Position numbers and translations under genes: made by a program. The notes under the pieces were generated by a model. The model ran no database searches. It was not told the origin of the DNA and was given only the letters and a program-made list of their open reading frames with translations. Below, in pieces: positions 8,277 to 17,607 of a stretch of DNA of 64,000 nucleotides; within the stretch, counting starts at the first letter, position 1, and the number at the start of each line of letters is the position of its first letter. The DNA is from Lentisphaerota bacterium (GTDB taxonomy: Bacteria; Verrucomicrobiota; Lentisphaeria; Victivallales; Victivallaceae): contig CP071032.1 in assembly GCA_017134815.1 (NCBI GenBank), positions 2,724,001 through 2,788,000 of the forward strand, in the 5' to 3' direction.

Positions 8277-11200
8277 TGAAGCTTACAACTTTTTCCATTA
8301 AACGCCCGGTGGCGATGTGTTGCCTTATTCTGGCCATGATCATTGCTGGTATTAATTCCTACCGCCGTTTAGGCCTTGACTTGATGCCACAGCTGGATAT
8401 TCCCTATATTACTATCACTACGGACTATCCAGGAGCTACTCCTGAGAAGATCGAAGTTGATGTAGCCAAGAAAATCGAGGATGCAGTAGGTTCTGTAAAC
8501 GGGTTGAAGCATATTCGAAGCACTTCGGAAGAAGGAACATGTACTACAGAGCTAGAATTCAAGCTTAATGTCAATATTGACGTTGCGGCCCAGGATGTTC
8601 GTGACAAACTTGACCAGATTATCAACGATCTGCCTGCTGGCTGTGAAACCCCGACCATAGATAAATTCGACATAAATACCCGGCCCGTTGTCAAGCTGAC
8701 CATTACTGGTGATCAGCCGCTTGATCGTATGTATGATTTTGCGGCTGAAACGCTGAAGGACCGTTTTTCAGTACTTGACGGAGTTGCAAATATTAACGTG
8801 TCAGGTGGCGAAAACCTTGAAGTACACGTGATTATCGACCGCAGAAAGCTTTCCGCCGCTAATCTTACTGTAAACAAGATTATAGAGCGTTTGAACGCTG
8901 AAAATGTCCGTATTCCGTCTGGTCGGGTCAAAGAGGGGGACGATGAAATTAACGTCACTTTTGACGGTGAATTCAAATCTTTTGCCGATATGGGCCTGCT
9001 TGAGGTCGGAAATACCAAAGACCATAGAATCTATTTACGGGATGTTGCCAGAGTAGAGCTTATTTCAAAAGAGAAGCGGTCACTGGCTTTTGTTGACGGC
9101 AAGCCTGCAATAAGCATAGATGTCATCAAGAAAAACGATTCAAATGCTGTACAGGTGGTAAACAATGTCAAGGCTGAGGTAAACAGAATCAAAAAACTGG
9201 GCATTATACCAAGTGGTATGAGGCTGGGCTGGTTCTTTGATGACGGCAATTACATTTCAGCCAGTATTGACGATGCCTGGCAGAGTATTATCTGGGCTGT
9301 GGTGCTAACCGCTTTAATTCTATTTGCGTTTCTGCATGAAATCCGTTCCACTCTGATTGTTGCCGTCAGTATGCCGGTATCCATAATTGTGACTTTCGCA
9401 ATTATGAGAGTATTCAATTTTACCTTCAATAATTCCACGCTGCTGGCTCTTGGAACTTCGGTAGGTGTGCTGGTAACCAATTCAATTGTGGTTATTGAGA
9501 ATATTTTCAAGTTGCTTAAAAAACATAAGCGTCGCCGTCGTGCAGCCAATGAGGGAGCTCTGCAGGTGGCCATTCCGGTTGTGGCCAGTGCCATGACAAA
9601 TGTTGTTGTATTTATCCCGATAGCCCTGATGACAACGCTGGTCGGCCGTTATTTCATGCCGTTTGCTATCACTATGACAGGGGCAACCTTGGTGTCACTC
9701 TTCATAAGTTTTACCCTCACTCCGGTACTTGCTTCCATTTTTCTGCGACGCAATATGCCGATCCGCAATAAACTGCTGGCCTGGTATTCTGAAAAGTGGG
9801 AAAAAGGATACGGCTGGCTTGAAGATAAATTTGATAATTCACTGGACGCCATGGCAAAGCGTCCAGCCGTGCCGCTGCTGGCTGTACTGGGGTTGTTTTT
9901 AATCGTAGTATGTTTTATTGTGCCCCGGGTCGGGACTTCGTTTTTTCCAAATACTGACCGCGGTCGCTTCAATATCCGCCTGGAGTTTCCGATTCGCCGC
10001 AACATAGACGCCACTAAACGTAAAGTTCTGGCAATCGCGGATAGAATCAGGCAGCTGCCTGAAGTTAAAAAGACCATGTCAATGGTAGGTGATGTATATG
10101 GCAATGAAGGACAGGCTACTAAAGGTGTATACCTTGGCCAGATCATTGTTCTGACATCGCAAAAAGACGAGCGTTCTCTTACTCAGGAGCAGATCAAAGG
10201 CATCCTGGCTAGTGAGATGAAGCGGATTCCAGGGGTCTCCAGTACTATAAATACCGCTTCAATCGGTGGTAGTGAATCAGACCTTGAAATGCAGATATTC
10301 GGGCCCAACCTAAATGTGCTAAAGGCAACCGCTGCCAAGGCACAGGAACTGCTGGAAAAATCCGGTATGGCCCGCGAAGTGCAGACAAATGTCAGGCCCC
10401 GCAAGCCTGAAATCCGGATATCTCCCAAGCGTACTGTGATGCAGGAGCTGGGGTTGAGCAGTGAAATTTTTGGAAATATGCTGCGCGGTAACCTTGAAGG
10501 TATTAAAGCCGGCACCTTTAAGCAGGATGCCAGGTCATACGACATACGAGTACAGTTTGCAGAAGAAAAAGGCGCCGGACAGGTCAAAGACTTCAAGTTT
10601 ATGCTGTTCAAAGGCATTCCGCTGAATATTGATGTTGTTGCGAATGTAGTTGAGGATACTATGCCGGTCATGATCAGTCGTGCTGAAAAAAGCCGGGTTG
10701 TTGACATTTATGCCAACACTGTTCCCGGGGTTTCCCTTGGCGAGCTTGTCCAGTATCTCAAAGAGCACATGAAAGAAGTTATGCCGGCCGGATACACCAT
10801 GCGCTTTTCCGGTTCTGCGGAAAGCATGAAAGAGGCTCAGGCGGACTTTGCAGAAGCTATTATTCTGGCTATTCTGCTGACTTACCTTTTGATCGCTGCG
10901 ATTCTCGAGTCATGGTCGCGTCCTCTGCTCATAATGTTCACTATTCCGCTCGGTATGATCGGGATGTTCACAGCACTCTGGCTTTCAGGTCAGCCGCTGT
11001 CAATGATGGGCCTGATGGGGGCTATCATGCTTATTGGTATTGTGGTAAATAACGCGATCCTTATTGTTGCGGAAGCCAGGGAGCTGAACCGCAACGGCAT
11101 GCATGCCGACGTGGCGATGATCAAGGCTACAAAAACCAAATTCCGGCCAATTGTTATGATCAGCATGGCTGCGATTCTGGGTATTGTGCCGATGGCATTC

Positions 11201-11446
11201 GGAACCGGCCTGGGGGCTGAGCTCAGAAACAGCTGCGGCATGGCGGTATTTGGCGGCTTGATTTCCTCAAGCCTGCTGTCACTTTATGTGATACCGTTAA
11301 TGTTTATCCAGTTTACTCGTCGCAAGCACCATGTCGGTGATGATGATTACTGGCTTCGCGAGGAAATTAAACCTCACGGTACATCGAGCAGGTTACGGGG
11401 ACGAACCCGGCGCGGCGATAAAAGGCGACGGCGCCCTCGTTACTGA
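8276..11446 (+). CDS. RND family efflux transporter, inner-membrane pump (AcrB/HAE1-like)
   Basis: 1056 residues with the duplicated RND layout: TM1 near the start ('FSIKRPVAMCCLILAMIIAG'), a large periplasmic loop, TM2-6 (about residues 340-500), TM7 near 545, a second large loop and TM8-12 (about 870-1030). Proton-relay type helices and 'GTSVGVLVTNSIVVIENI' and 'GAIMLIGIVVNNAILIVAEA' are clear. It exports drugs or other small hydrophobic molecules by proton antiport; the substrate is not predictable. The C-terminal tail is unusually basic (RRGDKRRRRPR), and its last 80 bases overlap the 3' end of the opposite-strand GNAT gene. Confidence 0.93.
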   Translation: MKLTTFSIKRPVAMCCLILAMIIAGINSYRRLGLDLMPQLDIPYITITTDYPGATPEKIEVDVAKKIEDAVGSVNGLKHIRSTSEEGTCTTELEFKLNVNIDVAAQDVRDKLDQIINDLPAGCETPTIDKFDINTRPVVKLTITGDQPLDRMYDFAAETLKDRFSVLDGVANINVSGGENLEVHVIIDRRKLSAANLTVNKIIERLNAENVRIPSGRVKEGDDEINVTFDGEFKSFADMGLLEVGNTKDHRIYLRDVARVELISKEKRSLAFVDGKPAISIDVIKKNDSNAVQVVNNVKAEVNRIKKLGIIPSGMRLGWFFDDGNYISASIDDAWQSIIWAVVLTALILFAFLHEIRSTLIVAVSMPVSIIVTFAIMRVFNFTFNNSTLLALGTSVGVLVTNSIVVIENIFKLLKKHKRRRRAANEGALQVAIPVVASAMTNVVVFIPIALMTTLVGRYFMPFAITMTGATLVSLFISFTLTPVLASIFLRRNMPIRNKLLAWYSEKWEKGYGWLEDKFDNSLDAMAKRPAVPLLAVLGLFLIVVCFIVPRVGTSFFPNTDRGRFNIRLEFPIRRNIDATKRKVLAIADRIRQLPEVKKTMSMVGDVYGNEGQATKGVYLGQIIVLTSQKDERSLTQEQIKGILASEMKRIPGVSSTINTASIGGSESDLEMQIFGPNLNVLKATAAKAQELLEKSGMAREVQTNVRPRKPEIRISPKRTVMQELGLSSEIFGNMLRGNLEGIKAGTFKQDARSYDIRVQFAEEKGAGQVKDFKFMLFKGIPLNIDVVANVVEDTMPVMISRAEKSRVVDIYANTVPGVSLGELVQYLKEHMKEVMPAGYTMRFSGSAESMKEAQADFAEAIILAILLTYLLIAAILESWSRPLLIMFTIPLGMIGMFTALWLSGQPLSMMGLMGAIMLIGIVVNNAILIVAEARELNRNGMHADVAMIKATKTKFRPIVMISMAAILGIVPMAFGTGLGAELRNSCGMAVFGGLISSSLLSLYVIPLMFIQFTRRKHHVGDDDYWLREEIKPHGTSSRLRGRTRRGDKRRRRPRY

Positions 11447-11840
11447 CCAGTACATCCAGAGACATCAGTTTGAGGCCGCGTCGTTTAAATTCTGCGGCCG
11501 CGGCCTCAACTAAGGCTTTGCCAATTCCTCTGCTGCGATATTTTTCTGCAGTAAAAAGGTATTTAATTTCACCAAAAATATCGTCTTTCAAAATTTCTAT
11601 GGTTTCCTCCAGTGAAGCCATGCAGCAGCCGCTCAGTTCTCCTTCGAGTTCCGCAATCAGGGTAAATACTTTTCCGGGATCACCATTAATGTATTTGGAG
11701 ACAATCTTGCCGGCATGTTCTTTATCGATCATATCTTCCGGGGTGAGTTCCTGCTGATGGTCAAGAAATTCCTGCATTAAAGGCAGAATGGTATCAAAGT
11801 CTGCTGCTGTTGCCGGCCTGACTGTAATGTTGCTGTTCAT
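11367..11840 (-). CDS. GNAT family N-acetyltransferase
   Basis: 157 residues with a GNAT fold: 'ITVRPATAADFDTILPLMQEF' at the N-terminus, the acetyl-CoA P-loop 'YRSRGIGKALVEAAAAEF' (R-x-x-G-x-G/A) near residues 102-119, and the closing 'SNEGAVAFYRRAGFVP'. The acceptor cannot be told. Its last 80 bases are antisense to the end of the RND pump gene, yet the overlap still encodes the conserved GNAT C-terminal strand. The overlap may therefore have arisen by extension of the pump gene. Confidence 0.9.
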   Translation of the reverse strand: MNSNITVRPATAADFDTILPLMQEFLDHQQELTPEDMIDKEHAGKIVSKYINGDPGKVFTLIAELEGELSGCCMASLEETIEILKDDIFGEIKYLFTAEKYRSRGIGKALVEAAAAEFKRRGLKLMSLDVLVSNEGAVAFYRRAGFVPVTCSMYREV

Positions 11841-11946
11841 GTCAATTTCCTCCCGTGCGAATCTTAAGATTTATTGCGTCGATTGTCTAGTTTCAGTTCA
11901 TGAGCATCCAGTTTCTAAGTCAACGTTATAACATTAACAATTCACC

Positions 11947-11972
11947 TGTAGTTTCTCTACTCGTGGGCCTGT
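11947..11972 (+). repeat. Short copy of the 36.9-kb repeat edge
   Basis: The string TAGTTTCTCTACTCGTGG plus CCTG in the intergenic space between the GNAT gene and the Pal terminator closely matches the leading edge of the second 127-bp repeat at about 36940. It suggests a dispersed element of which only a fragment remains here. The match is about 22 bases and may include one inserted G. Confidence 0.35.
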
Positions 11973-12011
11973 TTTTGATTTGCGGCCTGAATGATCGGTT
12001 TCAGCCGCAAT

Positions 12012-12044
12012 AAAAAACTCCCGCGGTCAATGACGGCGGGAGTT
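12012..12044 (-). terminator. Intrinsic terminator of the pal gene
   Basis: Stem AACTCCCGC / GCGGGAGTT (12016-12024 and 12036-12044). Read on the minus strand it is followed by a T run, just after the pal stop codon. Confidence 0.85.
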
Positions 12045-12064
12045 GGATGGCTTGCTTTCGGAAA

Positions 12065-12637
12065 TTATTTCATATCAGCCGGAACCAGCTCGGCGCGTCG
12101 ATTCTTCGCTCTGGCTTCAGGAGTGGTTCCCGGGACTGCCGGGCGGTCTTCTCCATAGCTGATTGTTTTGATGCGGTTCGGTGAAACCCCCAGGCTTGCG
12201 ATATAGTTTTTAACCGCATTTGCCCGGCGCTCTCCCAGAGCACGATTGTACTCAATGGTGCCACGATCATCACAGTGACCTTCAACAATAAGACCAAGCT
12301 GCTGGTTTTCGTTGAGGTATTTGGCAACTTTTTCAATTTTAGTTCTTTCAGTGGCGCCGATTATATCACGGTCGAAAGAAAAATATACGGTTGGAAATTT
12401 GATGTCAGTACGCGGGCGCCAGTCTCCTTGAGCAACTCCCATGGAGCTGTCGTCTGCTCCAGCCCCCCATTTGCCGACACTGCCGCCATCAATGTTCAAG
12501 TCGTCCGGGCTGCCTGCAGCGTCAGGTATTGGACTGGTGTCGTTTTTAGGGATTTTGCTGTCAAACAAGCCGCAGCCAGCACTGAATAACAACATTACCA
12601 TTAAAAGTCCGCAACTGACAAATTTAAACAATTTCAT
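12065..12637 (-). CDS. pal: Peptidoglycan-associated lipoprotein (Pal/OmpA family)
   Basis: 190 residues: a lipoprotein signal with lipobox 'LLFSAGC', a linker rich in Asp/Gly/Ser, and a C-terminal OmpA domain of about 110 residues. The OmpA domain carries 'VYFSFDRDII', 'VEGHCDDRGTIEYNRALGERRA' and 'KNRRAEL', with the Asp and Arg that bind diaminopimelate in peptidoglycan. Pal sits in the outer membrane and, with Tol proteins, helps constrict it at division. The ATG at 12637 has GGAGG upstream; the frame extends further without a ribosome site. No tolA or tolB genes are adjacent. Confidence 0.92.
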   Translation of the reverse strand: MKLFKFVSCGLLMVMLLFSAGCGLFDSKIPKNDTSPIPDAAGSPDDLNIDGGSVGKWGAGADDSSMGVAQGDWRPRTDIKFPTVYFSFDRDIIGATERTKIEKVAKYLNENQQLGLIVEGHCDDRGTIEYNRALGERRANAVKNYIASLGVSPNRIKTISYGEDRPAVPGTTPEARAKNRRAELVPADMK

Positions 12638-13044
12638 GAGACCTCCGCCTATACTAAGCTTTAAAATTTTATACAAACAGCAAATACGAAAAAATTTGTT
12701 CCGAATAGCCACTCGTTAAGTAATTAGATTTTTTATCACTTTAATGTTTTTATCTGATAAGTCAAAGCGCTACATGTCCGGTTTTATATAAAAAAGCATT
12801 TTTTTTGTTATTTTCACTGCATTTGTCAGCAAAATGTTTTGACGAGACAGAATATGCTTCTATATTCTTTAGATTATAGTTTGCTGTTATGTTCTTATGT
12901 TAATTGTCGGGGCAAATATGAGTTAAGCCGACTGAAAGTGGTTTGGAACTAGGGCGACAGCATGGCTGCGGGATACCGGTTGGCTTTGTCCCGGTGGCTT
13001 AAAATTAATATAATGACACTAAAACGAATTGAGGTACTCGGGAT
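12638..13044. other. Intergenic region between pal and ilvE with a possible structured leader
   Basis: About 400 bases without a gene. The left part is AT-rich and should hold the pal promoter (not resolved). From about 12905 to 13000 the sequence is GC-richer and can form hairpins, for example GTCGG (12906) with CCGAC (12928) and ACCGG (12975) with CCGGT (12991). It may be an ilvE leader. I do not recognise a riboswitch class. Confidence 0.35.
12839..12866 (+). promoter_or_regulatory. Possible promoter for ilvE
   Basis: TTGACG, 16-base spacer, TATATT. It would give a leader of roughly 170 bases before ilvE. Confidence 0.4.
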
Positions 13045-14049
13045 ATGAACATTGATTGGGAAAATCTTGGTTTTGAATACAGCCCTACCAAGTCCAATAT
13101 ACGCTTTTCATACCACAATGGAGAATGGAGCGAAGGCAAATTAGTCAACAGCAGTAATATTACTCTGTCAATCGCTTCAAACTGCCTGCACTATGGCCAG
13201 GCAGCCTTTGAAGGCCTGAAAGCTTTTGCCTGCAAGGATGGAAAAGTCAGAATTTTTCGTCCCGAGGAAAACGCCCGCCGCCTTAATGATACTGCTGATT
13301 ATCTGCTGATGCCGAAGTTTCCGGAGGACAAATTTGTCGAGGCGGTAAAAACTGTCGTCAAAGACAATATAGACTATGTCCCCCCATATGGAACCGGAGG
13401 TGCTCTTTATATTCGTCCAGTGCTGATTGGGACAACTTCCCAGATTGGAATTTCAGCGGCTGAAGATTATGAGTTGATAATTCTGGTATGTCCGGTGGGA
13501 CCTTATTACAAAGGGGGCATAAAACCGGTCAATGCGATGATTCTGGATGATTTTGACCGGGCAGCCCCGGGTGGAACCGGGCATGTCAAGGTTGCCGGCA
13601 ACTATGCCGCCAGCCTGTATCCAACCAGGCTTGCCAGGCAGGAAGGCTGCCATGTTACGCTGTTTATGGATGCCAAAACTCACGAGTTTATTGATGAGTT
13701 CGGCTCGAGCAACTTTGTGGCTGTAACCGCCGAAGGAAGTTATGTTACTCCAAAATCAAGGTCTGTTTTGCCCAGTATCACCAACAAGTCGCTGATGGTG
13801 CTGGCAGAGGATCTGGGTCTCAAGGTTGAGAGGCGTCCGATTCATCGTTCCGAGCTTGAAGAGTTTGCTGAGGTTGGAGCGGTTGGTACTGCTGTGGTGA
13901 TTACGCCGGTAGGCAAAATTGTTCACAAGGACAAAGTTCTTGAATATGGCGACACAATTGGTCCTGTGCTCAAAAGACTCTATGATGAAATGACTGGAAT
14001 CCAGTACGGCGAAATTCCGGACCGCCACCATTGGATGCTGGAAGTCTGA
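13045..14049 (+). CDS. ilvE: Branched-chain amino acid aminotransferase
   Basis: 334 residues, class IV PLP aminotransferase of the longer BCAT type. It moves the amino group between glutamate and the keto acids of leucine, isoleucine and valine. Visible blocks are 'ASNCLHYGQAAFEGLKAF' (about 53-70), 'YIRPVLIGT', the PLP lysine in 'GTGHVKVAGNYA' (about residue 182), and 'DEFGSSNFVAV'. GAGGT precedes the ATG. It is followed by a terminator and then panC. Valine-family keto acids also feed pantothenate synthesis, which may explain that neighbourhood. Confidence 0.94.
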   Translation: MNIDWENLGFEYSPTKSNIRFSYHNGEWSEGKLVNSSNITLSIASNCLHYGQAAFEGLKAFACKDGKVRIFRPEENARRLNDTADYLLMPKFPEDKFVEAVKTVVKDNIDYVPPYGTGGALYIRPVLIGTTSQIGISAAEDYELIILVCPVGPYYKGGIKPVNAMILDDFDRAAPGGTGHVKVAGNYAASLYPTRLARQEGCHVTLFMDAKTHEFIDEFGSSNFVAVTAEGSYVTPKSRSVLPSITNKSLMVLAEDLGLKVERRPIHRSELEEFAEVGAVGTAVVITPVGKIVHKDKVLEYGDTIGPVLKRLYDEMTGIQYGEIPDRHHWMLEV

Positions 14050-14069
14050 TACTGGAAGTTTGAATATCT

Positions 14070-14105
14070 GCCGGGTGAGAGTCAAACTCCAGCCCGGTTT
14101 TTTTA
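14070..14105 (+). terminator. Likely terminator after ilvE
   Basis: CCGGGT...GCCCGG arms (14071-14076 and 14092-14097) around an imperfect inner stem, followed by seven T. Confidence 0.7.
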
Positions 14106-14142
14106 TTTGTGACCACAAAAAGCTATCTGCAAGGGTTTGTGC

Positions 14143-14991
14143 ATGAAAATAATAAGTGAAATCTCTGAAATGCAGCGATATTCGCGTGAACAGCGCTGCG
14201 AAGGCAAAAAAATTGCGGTTGTGCCGACAATGGGATACCTGCATGAAGGTCATTTATCATTGATAGATAAAGCACGTGACGCTGCTGATGTTGTCATAGT
14301 GACAAATTTTGTTAATCCTACTCAGTTTGCCCCGCATGAAGATCTGGATAGTTATCCGCGTGATTTTGATAATGACTGCAGGCTTTGTGAGGAACGGGGA
14401 GCAGATATTGTTTTTGCCCCCGCCGCTGAAGAAATGTTCATGCCGGGGCGCAGTACGTGGGTGGTAGAAGAAAAGTTTTCAAAAGGTCTGTGCAGCCTGA
14501 CTCGTCCGACATTTTTCCGAGGCGTATGCACTGTTGTTGCCAAGCTGTTCAATATAACTCTGCCTGATTATGCGGTATTTGGTCAAAAGGACGCCCAGCA
14601 GGCACTTATTATCAGGCGCATGGTCAGGGACCTGAACTTTCCGCTTGAAATTATTGTTGCTCCTCTAATACGTGAACCGGACGGACTGGCAATGAGTTCC
14701 CGCAACCGTTACCTCTCAGAAGATGAGCATCGTCGCGCCCTGGCGATTTCGCGTTCACTTTTTCAGGCTGAGAAAATGCTGCAGAAAAAGGGCATTGCGG
14801 ATCTCGGAGAAGTCCTGAGCACAATAGTGGACAACATTATAGAAGCCGGCGGCAAGGTCGATTATGTTGAGGCCCTTGACTCGGAAACGCTTGAAGAGCC
14901 GACTGAAGATGCTGCCGCAGTGCTGATTGCCTGTGCTGCAGTTTTCGGAAAGGCCAGGCTTCTGGATAATATTGTGGTAAAAATCGATTAA
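14143..14991 (+). CDS. panC: Pantothenate synthetase
   Basis: 282 residues, normal length. It joins pantoate and beta-alanine with ATP to make pantothenate. Motifs: 'VVPTMGYLHEGHLSLI' (ATP-site HxGH, about residues 24-39), 'FVNPTQFAPHEDLDSYPR', 'FGQKDAQQALIIRRM' (about 146-160) and 'MSSRNRYLS'. The ATG at 14143 is chosen over a TTG six bases earlier because it starts next to the usual N-terminal block. No panB or panD is adjacent. Confidence 0.95.
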   Translation: MKIISEISEMQRYSREQRCEGKKIAVVPTMGYLHEGHLSLIDKARDAADVVIVTNFVNPTQFAPHEDLDSYPRDFDNDCRLCEERGADIVFAPAAEEMFMPGRSTWVVEEKFSKGLCSLTRPTFFRGVCTVVAKLFNITLPDYAVFGQKDAQQALIIRRMVRDLNFPLEIIVAPLIREPDGLAMSSRNRYLSEDEHRRALAISRSLFQAEKMLQKKGIADLGEVLSTIVDNIIEAGGKVDYVEALDSETLEEPTEDAAAVLIACAAVFGKARLLDNIVVKID

Positions 14992-15090
14992 TAAAATCTA
15001 AAAAACTGGATATTGCCGTGCTTGATACTATATTGCGGCAAATTAATATAAATATTATAGAAATGACATATTTGAATTTGGAGGTACGGA

Positions 15091-16389
15091 ATGAAAAAGA
15101 TTTACTATCAGGACTCTGATTTTGAGCGACAGCTGGAGAATCTTTATCACCGACCTTCATATCCACCTGAGATCGAAGACTCTGTAAAGGCCATTCTGAA
15201 GGGCGTCAGAGAGCGCGGCGATACGGCTTTGACTGAATATGCCAGAAAATTTGACAAAGCCGAATTAACTCCGGAGCAGTTTCTGGTAGATGATGAAGAG
15301 CTTAAAAAAGCTGGCCGAAAAGTAGACAGTGAGTGCAAAAAAGCGGTTAAAGAAGCACTGAAAAATGTCATGTTTTTTTCTGAACAGCGGATCCCGGCAC
15401 CGTGGAGCTGTTCTCCGCGTCCGGGAGTTATTGTCGGCGAACGGTTTGAACCGATGGATAGAATTGGTGTATATGTGCCGGGAGGAACAGCTCCGCTGGT
15501 TTCAACCGTCATTCACACTGCAGGAATAGCCAGAGCTGCCGGGGTTAAGGAGATAGTGGCGGTTACGCCGCCAGGGCCTGACGGTGAAGTGCATCCCGCA
15601 GTGTTATATGCGATGCGCCAGGCGGGAGTTACTGAAGTTTACCGGCTGGGCGGAGTGTACGGCATCGCTGCTCTGGCATATGGAACAGAGAGTATCAGGA
15701 AAGTTGAGAAAATAGTCGGTCCGGGAAATGCTTATGTAACTGCTGCCAAGAAGCTGGTTTACGGTGAAGTCGCGATTGATATGGTTGCCGGCCCTTCAGA
15801 AATAATGATTATTGCCGATGGAAACTGCAACCCCGAGTTTATTGCAGCGGATATTCTTTCGCAGGCAGAACATGGCAGTGGACTTGAGCAGGCAGTGCTT
15901 TTGAGTACGGATAAAGACTTGATTGATAAAGTTGAGCAGGAAATTTCAGTCCAGAAAAAACTGCTTGACCGCCAGCAGACAGTCGAAAAAGTAATTGAAA
16001 ACGGAGTTTTTTTAATTGAGGTTGAGGATCTGGATTCCGCTGCTGATATTGCCAGTCTTTATGCTCCTGAGCACCTGGAAATACAGTGTGCCAGAGCTGG
16101 AAATATTGCCAAAAAGGTCAGGGCGGCAGGAGCCATTTTTATTGGGCAATGGACCCCGGAACCGATTGGAGACTTTTGTGCCGGCCCCAGTCATGTGCTG
16201 CCAACCGCAGGCAGTGCGCGTTTTTTCAGTGGGCTGACTGTTGAAGGTTTTTTCCGAAGAATGAGCATTGTGAACTATCACAAATCGGCACTTAAAAAAG
16301 AAGTTGATACTGCCGTAAAGTTTGCGGAAATGGAAGGGCTTGATGCTCACGGCAGAAGCGCCTCAATAAGATTCAAAACTGAAAAGTGA
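15091..16389 (+). CDS. hisD: Histidinol dehydrogenase
   Basis: 432 residues, normal length. It oxidises L-histidinol to L-histidine in two NAD+-dependent steps. Motifs: 'RIGVYVPGGTAPLVSTVIH' (about 129-147), 'KIVGPGNAYVTAAKKLVYG', 'IDMVAGPSEIMIIAD', 'ADILSQAEHGSGLEQAVL' with zinc ligands, and 'YAPEHLEIQ'. TTGGAGG precedes the ATG. It is the first gene of a hisD-hisC pair whose coding regions nearly touch. Other his genes are not in this window. Confidence 0.96.
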   Translation: MKKIYYQDSDFERQLENLYHRPSYPPEIEDSVKAILKGVRERGDTALTEYARKFDKAELTPEQFLVDDEELKKAGRKVDSECKKAVKEALKNVMFFSEQRIPAPWSCSPRPGVIVGERFEPMDRIGVYVPGGTAPLVSTVIHTAGIARAAGVKEIVAVTPPGPDGEVHPAVLYAMRQAGVTEVYRLGGVYGIAALAYGTESIRKVEKIVGPGNAYVTAAKKLVYGEVAIDMVAGPSEIMIIADGNCNPEFIAADILSQAEHGSGLEQAVLLSTDKDLIDKVEQEISVQKKLLDRQQTVEKVIENGVFLIEVEDLDSAADIASLYAPEHLEIQCARAGNIAKKVRAAGAIFIGQWTPEPIGDFCAGPSHVLPTAGSARFFSGLTVEGFFRRMSIVNYHKSALKKEVDTAVKFAEMEGLDAHGRSASIRFKTEK

Positions 16390-16397
16390 AAATTAAA

Positions 16398-17465
16398 ATG
16401 AGTACTGAGAAATACAAGTCATATTTCAGACCGGCTGTAGACGGCATGAGTGGTTATACGCCGGGTGAACAGCCAAAAGTTTCAGAGTTGATAAAGCTCA
16501 ATACAAACGAGAATCCTTATCCGCCTTCACCTGAGGTTTTCAGGATTTTAAAGGAATACGATGCTGAACGCCTCCGGTTATACCCGGATCCGGTATGTGA
16601 TAAATTACGCGATGTTATTGCCGATACATACGGCTGTAAACGGGATAATGTTATTGCCGGTAACGGTTCTGATGATATTTTGACCATAGTTTTCAGATCG
16701 TTTACTGATGGCAGGCGCGCGGTGGCTTTTCTTGAACCGACCTATTCGCTGTATCCGGTTCTCGCTGGACTGCAGGGATGTGATATTATTAAAATCCCGC
16801 TGCAGGACGATTTTTCGCTGGCAGAAAATCTGCTTGAACAGGCTGCCGCTGCCAATCTGCTGATTATTTCCCGCCCTAACGCGCCAACCGGAAACACTTT
16901 TCCAGTTGAAGATATCCGTCGAATCTGCAGAGAGTTCGACGGTGTGGTGGTTATCGATGAGGCTTATGCTGATTTTTCTGCTGACAACTGTGTTGATTTG
17001 GCGTTTGAGTTTAACAATGTCATAGTCAGCCGTACCGTATCAAAAAGTTATTCTCTGGCCGGGATCCGGCTTGGCTTTGCTCTGGGGTGCAGTGAATTGA
17101 TTGCCGGAATGATGAAAGTAAAGGACTCATACAGTGTTGACGCCCTTACTCAGGCAATCGGGGCTGCAGCTATTGCTGATCAAGGTTATTTGCAGAAGAC
17201 TGTCTGCAGAATCAAGGCTTCCCGCCAGCTGCTTTCTGATGAACTGAGCAGAATCGGATTTGACATTGTGGAATCTCAGGCTAACTTTATTTTTGCAGCC
17301 CCGCCGCATGGGGAAGGTGAGAAAATATTTAATTTTTTGAGAAGCAGAAATATTATTGTCAGGTATTTCCCGGGTCAGGTTACTGGAAAATATATCAGAA
17401 TTACAGTTGGCAATAATGCACAGAATCAGGCGTTGCTGGAAGCGTTAAAAAGCTTTTATTCCTGA
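16398..17465 (+). CDS. hisC: Histidinol-phosphate aminotransferase
   Basis: About 355 residues, fold-type I PLP enzyme. It converts imidazole acetol phosphate to histidinol phosphate. Motifs: 'LIKLNTNENPYPPSPEV' (about 30-46), 'GNGSDDILTIVFR', 'RPNAPTGNTF', 'VVIDEAYADFS' and the PLP lysine in 'SRTVSKSYSLAGIRLGF' (about residue 216). A GTG at 16386 that overlaps the hisD stop would give four more residues; the ATG at 16398 is taken as the start but neither has a clear ribosome site. Confidence 0.93.
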   Translation: MSTEKYKSYFRPAVDGMSGYTPGEQPKVSELIKLNTNENPYPPSPEVFRILKEYDAERLRLYPDPVCDKLRDVIADTYGCKRDNVIAGNGSDDILTIVFRSFTDGRRAVAFLEPTYSLYPVLAGLQGCDIIKIPLQDDFSLAENLLEQAAAANLLIISRPNAPTGNTFPVEDIRRICREFDGVVVIDEAYADFSADNCVDLAFEFNNVIVSRTVSKSYSLAGIRLGFALGCSELIAGMMKVKDSYSVDALTQAIGAAAIADQGYLQKTVCRIKASRQLLSDELSRIGFDIVESQANFIFAAPPHGEGEKIFNFLRSRNIIVRYFPGQVTGKYIRITVGNNAQNQALLEALKSFYS

Positions 17466-17546
17466 TGGTTGACAAGTTCGGTTTCTTCAACGTCATCATG
17501 GGTTTGCTGATTTAAACAGGTTTGTTAACTTTTGAGCCCGCTGGAT

Positions 17547-17576
17547 GCAGCTTTGCCGCCAGGCGAAGCTGCTTTT
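17547..17576 (+). terminator. Likely terminator of hisD-hisC
   Basis: 11-bp stem GCAGCTTTGCC / GGCGAAGCTGC with one G-T pair, then TTTT. Confidence 0.65.
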
Positions 17577-17607
17577 CGAACGGCAACTCACTTGAGGAGA
17601 TGACAAA

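Noticed and set aside
12906..13000. c-di-GMP (GEMM) riboswitch before ilvE
   Set aside because: Short strings are similar but the GAAA-capped stem and its receptor cannot be placed; not called as a riboswitch.
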